DNA of 64,000 bases from Phoebastria nigripes (GCA_035582835.1 JAYKAV010002109.1:4223797-4287796); one strand, 5' to 3'. Counted from the first letter of the stretch, positions 1 through 14,160 are shown. Notes: generated from the letters alone by a model not told the origin. Program-made: numbers and translations.

Positions 1-1620
1 TTCTTCAAATGATAAGGATGACAGGGAACATTATTGGTGTTTCCTTAATTTCTAATTATATTTGCTCATAAAGAAGTTAATAAAACTTTATGCAACCTAT
101 TTTGGTAGGATCTCTTTTCAAGGTTCCAGTTTGATGTTGCCTTTCAGATCAAAAAGGAACAATTCAATCGAGTTCAAATACGTTTCAGAAATAGGATGTC
201 AGCAATATAAGTTAGAAGCATGACTGTAATGAACTGAAGGATAATCACAGCTGACTACCATTCACTAGTTCACATTGGAAACATTTATCATGAAACTTTC
301 TCTTAAATGAAACTTTGCAATTCAACAGCAATATCTGTCAACTAAAGGGAGAAATGACAGAATTGTTCAATGTAAGTCTCGTTCACTAGGACTTGGATTT
401 TTTTTCTTTTAAAAGAAAGGATGTCTTATGATTAAAACATCATTATAAATGAGATGGTAGCCTGTCATGTGGAAAATTGAGATTCTCTGGTTCTGGTGAA
501 CTGCCTTCCAGCCTGAGGGTTTTTAACTAACTTAAGTGACAGGCCTTCTTGTCTCACTAGTTTACATATTTAATTTTGCATTAACTGTTTTCATGTAGAC
601 CTTTTATTGTTTACTGTGCTTCAAGATATAAAATATGCTTATTGTCTTCTTGCTTTTATTAATATGCAGTCATATATATGTATGATCATATACAGAGTAC
701 CATATACAGTCACTTCATTTGGATGAAGACATTAAAATCTATTGACATTACCCCCACTGCAATAGGAGTTTCTTTTTCTCGAATGACTAAAATGTAAAGG
801 AGCTACACAAGCATAAGATTTTTATTGTTGGAAGGTTTCTTGTTCTTCAGTGTAAAAGTTCCACCAGCCACACTGAACAGTTTCACTAGTGTACCATTTT
901 TTTCTGTTCTTTCATGATTTTAACGTAGATTAGATTGACAGTAACCACATTTTTCTTTTAAGGCCAAAATATATGTTTTCCTATTAGATCTTGAAGGGAT
1001 AACATCAATGGTTGACCTCAATTCTTGCAGACTATTCTACTAAATGCATTCCTATTATATTTGCCAATCAGTTAAAAGATTTTTGTCAGACCTAAGTACT
1101 TTGCCTCTATCAGCTATGATCAAACGGGGTCAGGACCTCCAATTTTAGAGGATTTTTTTTTTCTTCTTCTCCTCCCAGGAAGATACCAAAAGACTATGTT
1201 TTAGTGACTGATAGTCACAGGTCAAATTCATACTCCAATATGCAACCCAAAGGAATGTCTTAGTGTAAAAAAGNGGAGAAAGCTGCAGCAGCAGTCACTT
1301 CTAGGATATTCATGCATCATAAAAGATAAAGAAGTCTCCTGAGTGTTTGTATCTTTTTCTAATTTCCCATCTCATAATTGTTTAATGGCACAATGAGTCA
1401 TGGTGTCTAAGCTCTGTGTCAGCAGGCAGATGCAAATCTCACTGAAGCCAAGGAGAATGCTACCTATTAATGTCAGGGTAAATCAGGTTCTTTATGCTTC
1501 TTACTTACCCAATCTTTACTGAGATTGCTGATTAAGTACATGTATGAGTGTATCTAGCTTTGTTTCAGAGAAATATAGTTGCGTGAAGATGGTATTTCTC
1601 CATTTAGAGATCACACTGAC
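1..1620. other. AT-rich noncoding sequence
   Basis: No convincing coding region, RNA gene or interspersed repeat is visible. The sequence is AT-rich with scattered short A and T runs and no long open frame on either strand. It resembles ordinary intergenic or intronic avian DNA. Confidence 0.6.
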
Positions 1621-1960
1621 GTATGACACGCAAAGGTCTGCTCACCCAAAAACCTGCTTTGAGTAGGCTACCTTAATGATCACTTCACCTATGGAGGCTA
1701 GGTGGGAAACTTTGCCGGGCTGCTGGGCTAACTCTGTCCTGTGACTTGCACCGAACCCCAGAGGCTGGGAGCAGCNTACCTCATGCACCTTCACAATACA
1801 GGGGCAGGAACAGTGCAGGGTGCTGCCCACCACACACATTTTTGGCACTGGGCACAGAAGGTTGGTACCTGTGGCGTGGTGCAATGTGGTGCAAGGCAGT
1901 AAGGCAGTAGGAACTACAGTGAGGTTAAACAAGGTACCTCTGAAGGACTACAAGTCAGTC
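1621..1960. other. GC-richer patch, unclassified
   Basis: This stretch is clearly richer in G and C than its flanks and holds a minus-strand open frame of 96 codons (1642-1932) interrupted by one ambiguous base. The frame ends just before a GGGTGAGC that could act as a splice donor (stop overlapping the donor near 1642-1647). Composition and length would suit an old LTR fragment or a unique exon-like segment. I recognise neither a protein family nor a repeat family, so it is recorded only as a compositional anomaly. Confidence 0.3.
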
Positions 1961-4900
1961 TAATCAAACATGATCTGGTTAGCGTGTATCTCTATGGCAC
2001 TCTTCTCCCTCCCTCCGTCCTCCCAGAATCTGCACTTCCCATTCAGGGAGCTCGTTGGTGTATAGCAATATGAAGCTTGAGAGCACCTGAATATTTAGGG
2101 AACAGAGAAAACTGGGAAATAAAAGGAGAGAGACGGAATTAGATCCCGTAAAGATTTGAATATAGCAAATATTAAGTTCTTTCTTGATGCAAGGACATAG
2201 TTCTTTGCTACTGGAAAGCTTAATTTCAGCCGCGTATTGAAGCATATCTCAAATCTGCCTATATTTAGCAAAATATTTAACTTTATAAATAGGCAGTCGT
2301 TAAAGACAATGAAGTAAACAATGCTATCATACAATTAATCTGAAGAAACAAAAGTAATCATTACAACTCAGATGACTAAGGAATAGACGTTTCACAGAGA
2401 TGCTTGCAACTGATCCATAATTTAAAATAGAAAAAAAAAAAAAAATTGTTGAATCCTGTTTGTATATTACTTAAGAGGATAAATTAATGGGATAAATTAT
2501 TCATTCTGAAATATTCACTGTGCTTTACTAATTATCACAGCAAACATAATGCAGGAATTTAGTAAATTCCACTGTCACATACAGGCACATACAAATGCAA
2601 AGACACGCTTGGAGATGCACTGCAGGCAAACATGAATGGCAAGAGATATAATTAAATATGCTTTAATAGGTTTTCAAAGTTGCTAAGATACCGTCAGGTA
2701 GCGTAGCACATCTCGGACAGCCACAAATATCCAAGACTATGTCCTAAATATTCATTTCCTGTAGCTTTGCTTTGGTTTTGCCTTTCCTTTCTTTTGCTTT
2801 TCCTTTCTTTTTTCTTTTTTAACTTTCCTGGTAATTGTAAACCTCTTCAGATAAAACATCACCATCTGACAGGAAGAAATATTTGTGTTTGGGATTCACT
2901 ATATTCACTCAGCAATTAATGAGTTTTTACAGCTTTTGTGAATAATAAAAAGCAACACAAATATAAAGACAAAGTTATCTGCAAAAACATGACTTGTAGC
3001 AAAGCAGGCAGCTGAGAAGATACATGTTTACCACTTCTGATACAGTAAGGAAAGTAGCAGGAGATAGAGCCTTCTTTGACTATCATACCAGGATTTTTAT
3101 AGTAACATAACACCTTACTTACACAACTGTGTAACTGAAAAAGAAAATTGAGGGCATTTCCATGAGACCCAAATACGATGATGGAATAATGTGAAATAAA
3201 ATAGCTTTACAGATTTGACATAAAAATAATAATCTTGAATAAACGATTCTGATCTCACTACCTGCCTGAAGCTTACAACAACAGAGCAATTTGAGTAAGT
3301 GTACATCAGCTAATATTAATTGGTCAAGAGATGGATATTGAATAATTTAGGTGTTACTTTAATCCATGTAATAATAACGTTCAGACAGCCATATACAAAG
3401 GGCTTCACCATTTTTAACTACTACCACCTCATCGGCTAGTAAAGATCTTTCAGCAAACATTTCTCAAATTAAAAATTAAAATAATTTAAAAAAAAAATCT
3501 ACCTGGTTTATTCACCCAAATATTTGTTGAACTGGATTCTTCTTATCATATCTGTCTACGCTTATTTAATTTACCATACACTTTCTTTAGATACACCACA
3601 CAAACAAGTATAAGTGCTTCCAGCTCATCCAGTTCCCACCAGTAATATGGTGAAACTGGTCAAGCTAAAATATCTACAAATTCTGAACAACAATCACTTC
3701 AGTTCTGATTGCCTTGACACAAAGCAGGATGGAAAAATTCTCTTCAGCTTTGCTTTTGATGTCTATTTTTTGCCATACAGATGATTGTACAGATGCATTC
3801 CAACCCCACACTTAGCAATGGCTGGTTCTTTGAAAACAGAATGGCAAATGCCTACTGAACTTTTCTTTTAAAACTTAACACCCAAGATCAAAGACTAATT
3901 CAATTAATTCTAATCTCTAAAGTTATTAGATCTGGGGCCTTTATTATTAACATTTTTTAGGCTTTTAATCCTTTATACAATGACTTATGCAGGCACATAA
4001 TATCCCAAATGATAACCACCACATTGTGAATTCTAATAAATTTTTATCTAGCACAAATCATATATAAAGCTGTCAGTTTAGCTCCTTCTCTGTAGAAAAG
4101 AAACAGAGAATCCTGCACATGATGGAAACAAGGGTGATAAAGACTACAGATACGAGTGCACTATTTGCAACTAATCATTTATTCAGAGATCAGAAATTGT
4201 TTCCAAGCAGACACTGGGGCAGTTCTTGGCACTTAACATGATCCTCTTTCAAGCAACTCTGCGTTAAAAAGGGATATAAAGCATCCCAAGGACTGTGAAA
4301 TGGAAAAATAGCTTTCAGCTGCCTTTTCTCCCTGCATTGTCCATAGTCATGAGAGGCAAGCCCTGACCCCACTGAAGTCAACAGAATTTCTGTCATTGCC
4401 AGTAGCAGGACCAATCTTTATCACTGTTTTTATCAATAAATTCATCCTTCAGAATGACATTATGCATATTTTGGCAGTGGCTTTGCTTTTTCCATTGAAG
4501 TGAAAAATCAGTGCAAAAATAAAACAGACTTGGAGAATGTTACCACTTCTGATATTAGGATTANACTAATTGAGAAAAAGTTGCACCATGTTTATCTTAT
4601 TCATCAATGAGTTCCTACTCTTGCTAGCTACTCTAAGCTCCAGTTCCACTTGAACTTTTAATTAAAATACTGTTACAAAAAGAGGAAGACATAATGAAAA
4701 CCTTTGTTTTTATGCAGAGAAAGGAAGCATTTACAAAAATGGCAGAAGCTGGCCCAGAAGGATTGTAACTGAGGTTTATAATTAAAGCTTATGATACCAT
4801 AACCCTTCTTTCCTGAGATACTCTTAGATAGCACTCTGAGATTAGTCAGTTAAATAAAATGGAATGTCATGACACTTACATGAAACACATTTGCATATCA

Positions 4901-7900
4901 TATATAAATGTGATACTAATGTGATACTAATCACCTACCTATTGCTCAAGCTCTGCACAGCCATTTTGCACCTTTTTAGCCAATGAAGACTTTCTCTCAT
5001 ATCCGCTAATCTGTTGCTCAACTGAGGGTATTTGTGCCCTTCCTCAGCCAAGTCGAGGTAGATCATAACAATGTTGGGCACATCTGAGCTAATTTTAACC
5101 TAGCCTGCATGGATTACTTTTGTCAGCCATGATTTTCTAGAATGAAATACAGCTAGCATAGACTATATCAAATGGGTGTGTCACGCTAAGATCTCTGCAG
5201 TCACACAATCAGTATTGCTAGCCTTGGTAGTTATTACACTACTAAAGATAACATGACATATGACAAACCATACCTTCGCGTATATTTATGTGTCAAGGCT
5301 CAGGCCTGAAGTCTCAATAGCACGTCCTCCCTCTGTGACAATATATTGTTAGTTGCAAAACACATTCTACCATCGAATGAAATGGACTGACCTGGATAAG
5401 AAAAAAACCCTCTTCTGTTGACAATGTCTCGATGCAATGAGAAATCTGTTGGGGTCATGTCTTTTTAGTGAAACTGAAAACCAATCAACTTCTAACCTTT
5501 CTATAATATAATATATATATAGTATATCTATTATGTTTCTACAATATAATATCCACTCATGCAACAAGTCCGCTTAGTTCCTGGATTTGCAGAGAAAAGA
5601 AGACCCCAAGTCTGAAAGTTGTATCTTGAGTTGCATGAATACATAACCAATGAAAAATTTCACAAAAATCTTCATTATTTCTTTGCATCAGAATTCTTAT
5701 TCATAAAACATTACAAAGCACTTTTAAATCTTAGAATTTAAAATTAGTACAAGAATGGGTGAAGATTAGTACTAGAATTATTAGAACATCAGACTACAGA
5801 ATGATCATCTTTTAGACAAATTCAAATATACTGACATTTGTTAAAGAATATCTGACCCAAGTGTATTATTTTGGATACTTTATCAGTCATGTATCAGTCC
5901 GGCAGGCAGCTGCTGTTAAATTGTATTTGGAATATTGCATATACTGTTAATGGATGTATGAATGAAGTTTTAGGAATTGTGTGCTTTCATTTAAACTTCA
6001 CAGTTTAAGCTTTAGATAGATTCTGAAAAGAATTTCTCAAAGATGCAAAGAAGCTGCTGACAAGTTCTAGACATTAGCATACTATTTACGCTGTTATACA
6101 CTTGTGCTTATTTCCAAATCCAAATTCTTTAACAAAATACTATAGTATACATGAACTCTAGACTTGATGTGATGACACACTTATATTCTCATTCTCCTGG
6201 AAAGAATATACGCTCAATAATTTTAAAAGTCACCGGCTTCAACAACATGATACTATTGGGAAAAAAAAATAGCACAGACGGAAACACTCCATTCCCTTAG
6301 AAACTGGTGAATAAGGATGTAGAGAGCCGTTGCCTGTAGTTTAACATCTCTCAGCCATACTAAATCACATCTAAGTGTTAGCTGAAGTTTAACAGCTATT
6401 TTCCTATCATATGGAAATGGCTTATGAAGAACTTCAATAGCTCATATAAGTTGAAAAGTGTAAGTTGTTTTGAAAACACCAGAAATTACATCAAACTCCT
6501 CTTAAGTCTGCACAACCACTTAAGTCCCTACAAATCCAGTAAGACTGAACTGTATCCCACCAAAGTCTCCAAAGTGTCTTTGCATAAAGTATGGAGTATA
6601 GCTATGAATCGCTTCCTTACAGACTTCGGACATGCATCCACCTCCAAACTGGATTATGCTACACTACACAACAAAAAACCAGCTGATTATTAAGATCGTT
6701 CAAAAAAGAATATTGAATCTCTGTTAATAGCCATGGAGAATTTCAAGAAAGTAGCATTAAATTTTGTTAAGATTTAACAAAATTACAGCACAACTTATAT
6801 GATATTGAGATATTATTGCTACTTCAGAGCTCTTTGAAATCTAATCTTAGTGTCAACAGCTTAAGTGAGTTGCTTAAACATCACAGTCTATAAAGTAATT
6901 TTGGACATATTGTTAATTCTTTTTTAATTACAGAAGTAATATAATACAGATAAAATTAGGTAGGTTTTATTTGGAATGTTAAATACCGATAATGCTGGTA
7001 AATAGAACAAAGAATTATTGATTAACTGTCAAGTGTACTTGGTAAATGGTCTACATGTTTAATCAATGAGTTAGCACCCTGAATAGAGTGATCCTTAAAG
7101 TACTTATCCAAATTTAGAGATTGATAGCCTTCTGTTTTATTTTCAACTTACTAAGCATGTGCTGTGTGTAGTGCAAAGTATCTTTGTCATTGGCCTAAAA
7201 ATAAAACTTGTTTTCCTGGATATATTATGTACTTATAGCTGGCAACAACCATTTCACACTTGCAAATTCAACCAATTCCTGTCAAGTGACTGAGAGTCAT
7301 GTTGATTTCAGTAAATCCGGAGAGATCTGGTAAACTGTCAAGATGAGTTTGGTTAAATGTTAGTAGAGTTCAAAAGGAGAATAGAGAACATCAGTTCTAG
7401 TGAATTCCAAAAAGTAAATTTGTGTCAAGTTTACTTGAAGGAAAAAAAAGTAACAGAAAATGTATTCAAACCCTAGAGAACCATGCTCAAACCCTCTCAA
7501 CAGTTTTTGGCCTTTGCGCACTCTGGCATTTAAATAGATATATGGAAAGCTCCCTAAAGACCAATCACTGCCTACTTGTTTACTATATTTAATACAACAG
7601 GAAAATCATTCTACTCCACTGATTCATATGAAAATCATTTTGGAAGAGCCCAAAAACCAAAAAGCCAACCTACTACTAGAAGATAAACTAACAGAGACTG
7701 ATATTTCATGTTTACTTATATGGAAATATATGATACAGAATATATGGACAGAAAGAAAAATGTATACGGAAAGAAAGCATAAAGCTATTTGAGAAACAGC
7801 TGTAACGAATAAAAAAGCTGACATCCCAGGATGTCCTTCGCTCCCGCAGAAATGACCTGGGGGTTCAAGCTAGCGGTACAGAATAGTATACAACCAGCTG

Positions 7901-8653
7901 CTGACATAGCAACATTCAGAATACAGACATGAAAAAAAGACAATGTCTTCAAGAGCGGCCGCTATACTGAGCCAACATGAGCAGTACTGTACATAGCTGA
8001 CACTTTGGAGAATTGCGTAAGAACACTTGGGCCATGTTTGCCCAAAATTTCCATAGAAAAACAGTTTAAAGTTCATATCACCCATGTTATATAGTTCTTG
8101 AATACAACCAAGGACACCATGAATTACTCTAGTGGAGTCTACCATAAAAGGCACAGAGATATATCTGGAAGTATCTCAGACTATCCAGACTCTCTACTAT
8201 TCCATGCATGTTTCTGTCAGTTTGAAAGTTGAAGATGTATGAATGTAAAACATCGTTTTTGCTGAAGCCTTACATAAACATTCCTTCTGGATTTGTTCTT
8301 GATGACTGTTCCACTCAAAGCATTTAAATACAACACAGTACACCACTTGTAAGAAGTGTTTCCTTTGCTAATTTTTCCTTTAACTCCAGCTCCTGCTATT
8401 GCTGTTATTAAAAGAAGAAAAAAAAAAACCCCAACATTTGATGAATCTGGCTTGTTTGACTCATGCTTACGAAAAAATTGATCTCTATTCTTGTGACACT
8501 CTTTAAAATCCTACCACCTGAGCATCTTTGTTTAAAGCAATACAGATACGTTGCAAGCTACTGCAAGGGTTATGACAGTTTGCAGTAAGTAAACAGGATA
8601 CTGTAAGAATACCCTTAGAAAGGTACTGAACTCCCATTTTTAACCCTTTCACT
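1961..8653. other. AT-rich unique sequence with simple repeats
   Basis: No gene recognised. Visible content: a 15-base A run at 2431-2445, a CT-rich low-complexity tract at about 2764-2822, an 11-bp tandem duplication (gtgatactaat) at 4910-4931, and a short TA-rich tract near 5507-5535. Open frames here (for example 6424-6693 plus and 7870-8154 minus) show no recognisable domain and are compatible with chance. Confidence 0.55.
4364..4412. repeat. Short inverted-repeat-like fragment of an old amniote repeat
   Basis: The segment contains actgaagtcaac and, some 20 bases on, tctgtcattgccagtag. This resembles the two arms of an old repeat common in bird, turtle and crocodile DNA, in which attgaagtcaatgg is followed by its complement. 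The match is from memory and partial, so the family is left unnamed. Confidence 0.3.
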
Positions 8654-11059
8654 TCAGATAAATGCTTTTTTCCCCTCATCCATCATCTCCACACAGGAGA
8701 CTTGGACAGAAAAGACTTTGTCAGATTGCTGCTTGGGAATTGAGTGGGCCTTATCAAGTACCAAATCGTAGCCAAATTGTTTGAACCCAGCTGTGTGTTG
8801 TTCCACTTCGTGCTTCTCCTTCATACTCACATCCATCTTGTCAGAGTCCCTGCATCAGACAATATAAATGTTCTAGACTTTTTCCAAGGTAAAAATACTT
8901 AAAAGGAAAGGAAAAGAGATTAATTTGAGCACAAAGCCAGGACAAAACACAACCTGACCTTTTCCTTACCTCTAAGCACACACACAACATACAACTACCT
9001 TAGTTTTGCAAAACCAACATTTTTTCCAATTCCATGCATAGGTGATACCACTGTAGCAAACATTGCATTAAAGTGTAACATATTTAACTTAACCTTTTGG
9101 CAACTAGTGGCTCTTTCAGAATTAAACATGCTATTTAATTAAAATTTCCCTATAAATTTGAATACCAACAAAAACTGAAGGAAGTTATTACATTAGCTGA
9201 AAACATCAGAAAAAGCAGATGTTCCTCATAATCCAAATCGTAATACAAGACTTACCATGCATAGCATTGGGACATTTCAGAAATTACATTCTTCCTCTCC
9301 GTATACAAATTTACAAGCTGAATAACTATAGCTCTTTGAAGGCTGAAGATTATCTGCTTCTAGTGAAGTTCTCCATCTTGCAGTCCCACATTTAGCAAAA
9401 CCTCAGTTCTGCCACACCGGACTTCCACACGGGAAGTCCCACGACTTGCCTCCTCATCCGTTTCCCCATTTCATTAGTTAATATTTGGGAAATATTCCAC
9501 TGCACAGACGTACCAAAACTTCAGTACACTGTGCAGGAGAGTCAGCTCCTGCAATAACAGGATTGTCATTTATCACCTTGAGTTTCTCAGGATTCCACTG
9601 TATCTCATTACAAGCTACTGCCATTGTACACAAAGTATTAAAAGACAAGGTAAATTTAAAGCTTGCCTGACATGAGTAACTCAGTGATGAGCAGGACCCT
9701 TGAAGAAGATACAGAAATATGTAAGGAAAAACCTACCCAAGTCATATTACATCTGAAAGCAGAAACCCAAAGGTTTTGTTTGTTTCTTTTTGGACTAACT
9801 ATGGATTGACAAATAAGAATCACAAAACACTGACTTCACTCACTTTTTCCATGCATTAACGCTTAATCAGAATCTTTTCATTAAGCCCAGCGCTGTCTAG
9901 CACGACTTTGCCCATATTTTCAAAGCATGCTATATAGATCACAACTTTCTCTTCAGTTTTCAGCACCAACTTTGTGTCTACTCCATACACCTGTGAACTG
10001 AACCTCTGTACACAGCAGGAAATTTCTGACCACTGAAAACAGTTTCACATCTATTTGATATGTGCAGTGGTATACTAAGCACAAGTGATCCCTAAAAAGC
10101 CAGAAAAAGGTCTCCATATCTGTTATGCTCTCAGTTTCCATGTTACTTCATGCAAATAATTCTGAGAGCTTTTTAGTAAATTTATATAACGTATACTCTT
10201 CCTTCCTTTTCCTTTTATATGCGTTATTTTTATATTCTGTTTGCACAGTGCTCCACTGATATACAGATAACAGGGAGCCTGCAATGCCTCCAGCATGCAT
10301 TTGTGTAGCTTACAAGTACAGAAAATTCCTTGTTCCCCTGGTTACTCTCACTAGATTTGCATTCTAACATAAGGAGGAAGAATGACAACTTCCTGGTTGT
10401 CACCAGTGAACCCATCTATTAAGTGAAGATTTTGCAAATAGATATTGTTTAAAATTGTAATTTCTCCTTTGAAAACAAGTAGGTAAGAAGAGAACAGCTG
10501 TCAGTAAACAAGCAGTCTAAAAGAATTAGAAGTTTCTGGAAGAGAAGCTAAGAATCTGGGATGCTAGATGGCTGACGAAAGCAACTGGGGAAAGATGATG
10601 TTGGTGAAATCATTTGTTTAAATACACTTTGAGAAGTGATTGGAACACAACAAACTCAGATCTTAATCTTAGGACTTGACTGCTTTCGAGATCCAGACAG
10701 AGCCAAGCACAGTGTCAGACAACTGGTCATGTGTATTGACCTAATATTCCCTGGCAGTCAGAGTTCAGGATGTGAAATTCCAGTTTTCAATGAGCAAGAA
10801 ACATTTATATAAAAATGCAAAGCATGGCAGAGCATGTTCTGAATTTCAAGAAAGGGCTGAGCTACCCATGGGAGACAGCATAATATGAAAGTTTGGTATA
10901 TCTCAAGTAATCCTTCCAACAAACACATTCAACTTACCTGGTAAAGTAAACATTTGCTATCAGGCAGACTACATACAACATAAATGTAAAGATTATAGGT
11001 CTGATCCAAACGTAATGAAGCCACTCGTTACAGTGATTCCCGCACGGGACCTTTCCCAT
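8654..11059 (-). CDS. Hypothetical three-exon membrane-anchored protein (weakly supported)
   Basis: Three minus-strand segments could join into one frame. Segment 1 (11059-10938) starts at an ATG in good context (ACCATGG), encodes a Cys-rich start (MGKVPCGNHCNEW), then a hydrophobic stretch at about residues 20-39 suited to one membrane helix, and ends at a consensus donor CAG/gtaagt. Segment 2 (9342-9256) has an AG acceptor after atcttc and a donor ATG/gtaagt, and encodes 28 codons including LVNLYTERKN. Segment 3 (8849-8654) follows a tgatgcag acceptor and stays open for 64 codons to a TGA; it is hydrophilic and GC-richer than its flanks. Joins are in phase (2-base overhang each time), giving about 134 residues. 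I recognise no family. The frame upstream of the ATG stays open to a possible acceptor at 11085, so segment 1 could be internal. An internal GAT/gtgagt in segment 3 is an alternative donor. Because I chose the borders, chance is a real alternative. Confidence 0.25.
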
Positions 11060-13152
11060 GGTATTTTTGCTACATTTGCCATACCTGCACTTTTACTAAC
11101 AGATTACTTACCACTCCAGATCAGTAAAATGGACATAAAGCTAAAGAACATTCAGGAACATGAAACGTGTTTCTGAAACACTGCATGATGCATTATTCTA
11201 CATCACTTACTATATCTCAGATCATATTACATCATGTCAAACATCTAGAAATTGAAAGAATAGTACATGACACAATACATTTGTTACGTAATGTGATGTG
11301 ACTGTTAAAATTTCACCAAAAATATTTTCCCAGTCCAATGACTACTATCAAATCAAACTGTAGTTCATCAATCCAAATTGTATTTGGCACAGAGAGCATG
11401 AAAGTAAGAACAGAACAATTTTCTGCATGCATTATATACATAACCCTGTATGTAATATAATCATGTTGAGATGGAGATGAGGATTTTCTTGTTTGAAACT
11501 GGCAGACTTGTACAGTTTAAAAACTGCTTTTTTATTTGCATATATATATTAATAGAAATCTACAGTGGATGAAAAATATTTTTCACTGAGAATAAACTTT
11601 TTCCTCTTTTGAATCGAAAGCATTTGTAGATATGGCAAGTCTTTTAGCAAGAACAGTCTAATAATATTTTTTAGAAAATTTTATGTAGTGCCACCTGTCC
11701 TTCTTGATGCTTCCAAACTGTCTCCTAGGTGTACTTCTTCATATCTTGTTCTGTTACTACTAAATCTATTACGGTCAAACACAAACTCCAGTAAATACCT
11801 TAATCGGTGGTGCAAATTTCTAAACAGCAAGCCCGGCCAATTAATGTTACTGGCATGCCACATAGCTGAACTCAGCTAATTATTAAAGAGAGAGGTTTTT
11901 GTGAAAATGTCCACAAAAAATGAAACCAAATAGCAGAGAGAACTATGTTAAACAATTTTATCTATTTGTGTCATCAGTGAAGCCCAGAAACCATGGATAA
12001 GCCCAAAACCCAGTAAGAGTGACCATTTTTAAGTGGTGAAAATTTTCCCTTCCAACAATTTAAGTCTAGTTCTGTTCTCAAAAAATACCCTTAGTTCTTT
12101 TAACTCTACTGCCTGAAAACATTTTGAAAAATTATGGCATACTTTCAGGCCTCAATGTTTTCTGGGTTGAAATATCAAAGGTGTGGCGACTGAGTAATCA
12201 AGGTAAAAAACAAGTTGAATTCAGACAAGTTGATGCAGACAGCAACACCTTTGACACAGTGACAGTGATGCAACACGCCTGTGTCAGAGAAGAGTGAAAG
12301 ACAAGAACTGTGCTTTCACCGAGCAAAAGATCCAGTGCATCACCCAAGCATACAAATGGAATAATCATGTTTTAAAGTAAAAGTTACTCAATCTGCCATG
12401 ATGTCTCCTTAGAGTAACTCCTCCTTAATTAACAAAAATTACATGCAATTTNTATCTTAAAATATAGTCAGAATGAACTATCTGTTCCAATAAAATTGTC
12501 AAAAGATTGCCATAAGCAAGTGATAGTGGAAAGAAGTAGTGACATTTTGAAGGCTCAGTATGGTCTGCTATTTTTAAAGGGGCATTCTTTTTACATGCTG
12601 TACTGGCATATGTTAAAGCAAGACTGCAGGATTGCTACCTTGAGCTAGCATCAAAATAAAAAAAAATCATCCATCTCATGACATTATTCTTTATAAATTA
12701 AGTAAGTCCAGTAAGGATCATAAAGTTTCATTTTTAATACATTAGCCATTTATTCTAATGAACTCAACAAGTTAAATGTGATAGGTTATTCTTCTCGGTT
12801 TATCAAGGCATTTATGTACATGCACAGGCACACAGTATGAACCTTGTAGTTCAACATCTCCACCAAATGTATTTCAGTTGTGATTAAAACAAAGGGAAAA
12901 GTATACAAAGAAAATAAAGTGCTGTAATTTGTAGTCCACAGCAAGGAACTAGATAGCAAAAGAAACATCTTTTTCTGGAAGGAAAAGCCTTTCTACAACA
13001 GAGAACAACTGCTGGAAATAAAACAAGATTAACCTGTCTCTCTTCTGTCTTCATCCTTGTAGNGGACAGGAGAGACATATCACTTGACTGTTGTCCTAAA
13101 GCAACTGATTCAAAAGCAAAATTGTATCTGTTTCATGATTTGAATCAACTTG
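11060..13152. other. AT-rich noncoding sequence
   Basis: No gene recognised. At 11681-11879 both strands carry overlapping open frames of about 60 codons. Neither has a recognisable domain, and open frames on both strands argue for chance or a decayed repeat. No confident interspersed repeat is visible until 13153. Confidence 0.5.
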
Positions 13153-13625
13153 CATCACAGAACGGAAAGGTGGACCTGGAGAACTGAACTAATTCATCTT
13201 CATAAGCCAAAGCAGGACCAACTCTGCTTAAATTATCCCTGGAAAATGCTTGTTTAGTCTGCTCTCAAGTACTGCAGTGACAGAGACTCCAGTATTTCCC
13301 CAAGCAATATATTCTAGGACGCAACTATTTTTACAACTGGAATTTTTTTCCTGATGTCTAGCCTAAATCTCCCTTGCTGCAGTTTAATTCCATTATTCTT
13401 TATCCTGTCCCCAGAAGCAATGGAAAACAAATTATTCCCTTGCTCTTTGAAGCAATTTGGAGACACTTGGAGACTCATCATGCTCCCCCTCCTCCTCGCT
13501 CAAACTGGACAATTAAAACTCTTTCAGCCAGGCAGGTTTCCTAAGTCTCCCATGATCCTTGCCCTCACCTCTCGATTCTTTCCAGTGGTGTGAAGTATGT
13601 TGCACAATATCCTAAATTCCGTGAA
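13153..13625 (-). mobile_element. Old CR1 LINE, 3' part (antisense in the window)
   Basis: Read on the plus strand, this is the typical antisense series of an amniote CR1 3' region. It begins with a decayed tcacagaa followed by ggtggacctgg, then has ccctgg and tgcttgtttagtctgctctc, then gagactccagtatttccccaagcaat. Next come cctgatgtctagcctaaatctcccttgctgcagttt, split by mismatches, and finally catcatg-type and gtggtgtgaagtatgttgcac sequence. The order fits an element whose 3' end lies at about 13153 and whose 5' end is truncated near 13625. Divergence from the remembered consensus is high, so this is an old insertion. Apparent ORFs inside it (for example 13354-13593 plus) are antisense shadows. 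Confidence 0.8.
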
Positions 13626-14160
13626 ACATAACCGAAACTAAGGAAAGTTTGTTTTGTGTGTCTTGCAAGCAATGCTCCTGTTCACACACAGCAGTAGTCT
13701 GCCTTTTCACAACGTAATGACATCGGTGATTAACGCTCAAATTGTCACCTAAACCAACCTCTGCATCCTCCACCCCACCTAGCCAGACATTCCCTGGCTC
13801 GTAATTACACAAATAAGATTTATTCCTACCTGTACTGGGCACAAACGGTACAGTTTCGGTAGCCGGGGGCTGCAGCAGTGCCTGTGTGGGAGGAGACCAT
13901 GAACTGCCCCGTACTGGTCGCAGCCGGTTCCAGGCTGCTGCACCCTGACAGGGGCAACCCCCTGTGCGCCAAAACTGCCGCCAGTCAGAGGGGAGCACGG
14001 CGCCATCCCTCAACCGTATTCAAGAAGGGGCCNTGGCAGCTATGGCACAAGACATGTGAGGAAACATGTAAGGAGAGACCCAGGGAGATGTGAGGAGGGA
14101 GAGATGGCTGTGGAGACCTGCGGCTGGAGACGCACTCCTGGAAGGAGGCGCTCCGTGCCA

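Noticed and set aside
3114..3125. 12-nt minus-strand microexon candidate between a strong acceptor and gtaagt
   Set aside because: No coding exons nearby; such pairs arise by chance in AT-rich sequence of this length.
11681..11879. Open frames of about 60 codons on both strands at one place
   Set aside because: They are mutually exclusive as genes, have no family match, and the splice phases do not connect with the candidate exons at 8.6-11 kb.
13354..13593. 79-codon plus-strand open frame
   Set aside because: It lies antisense within an old CR1 3' part; the sequence is explained by the repeat.
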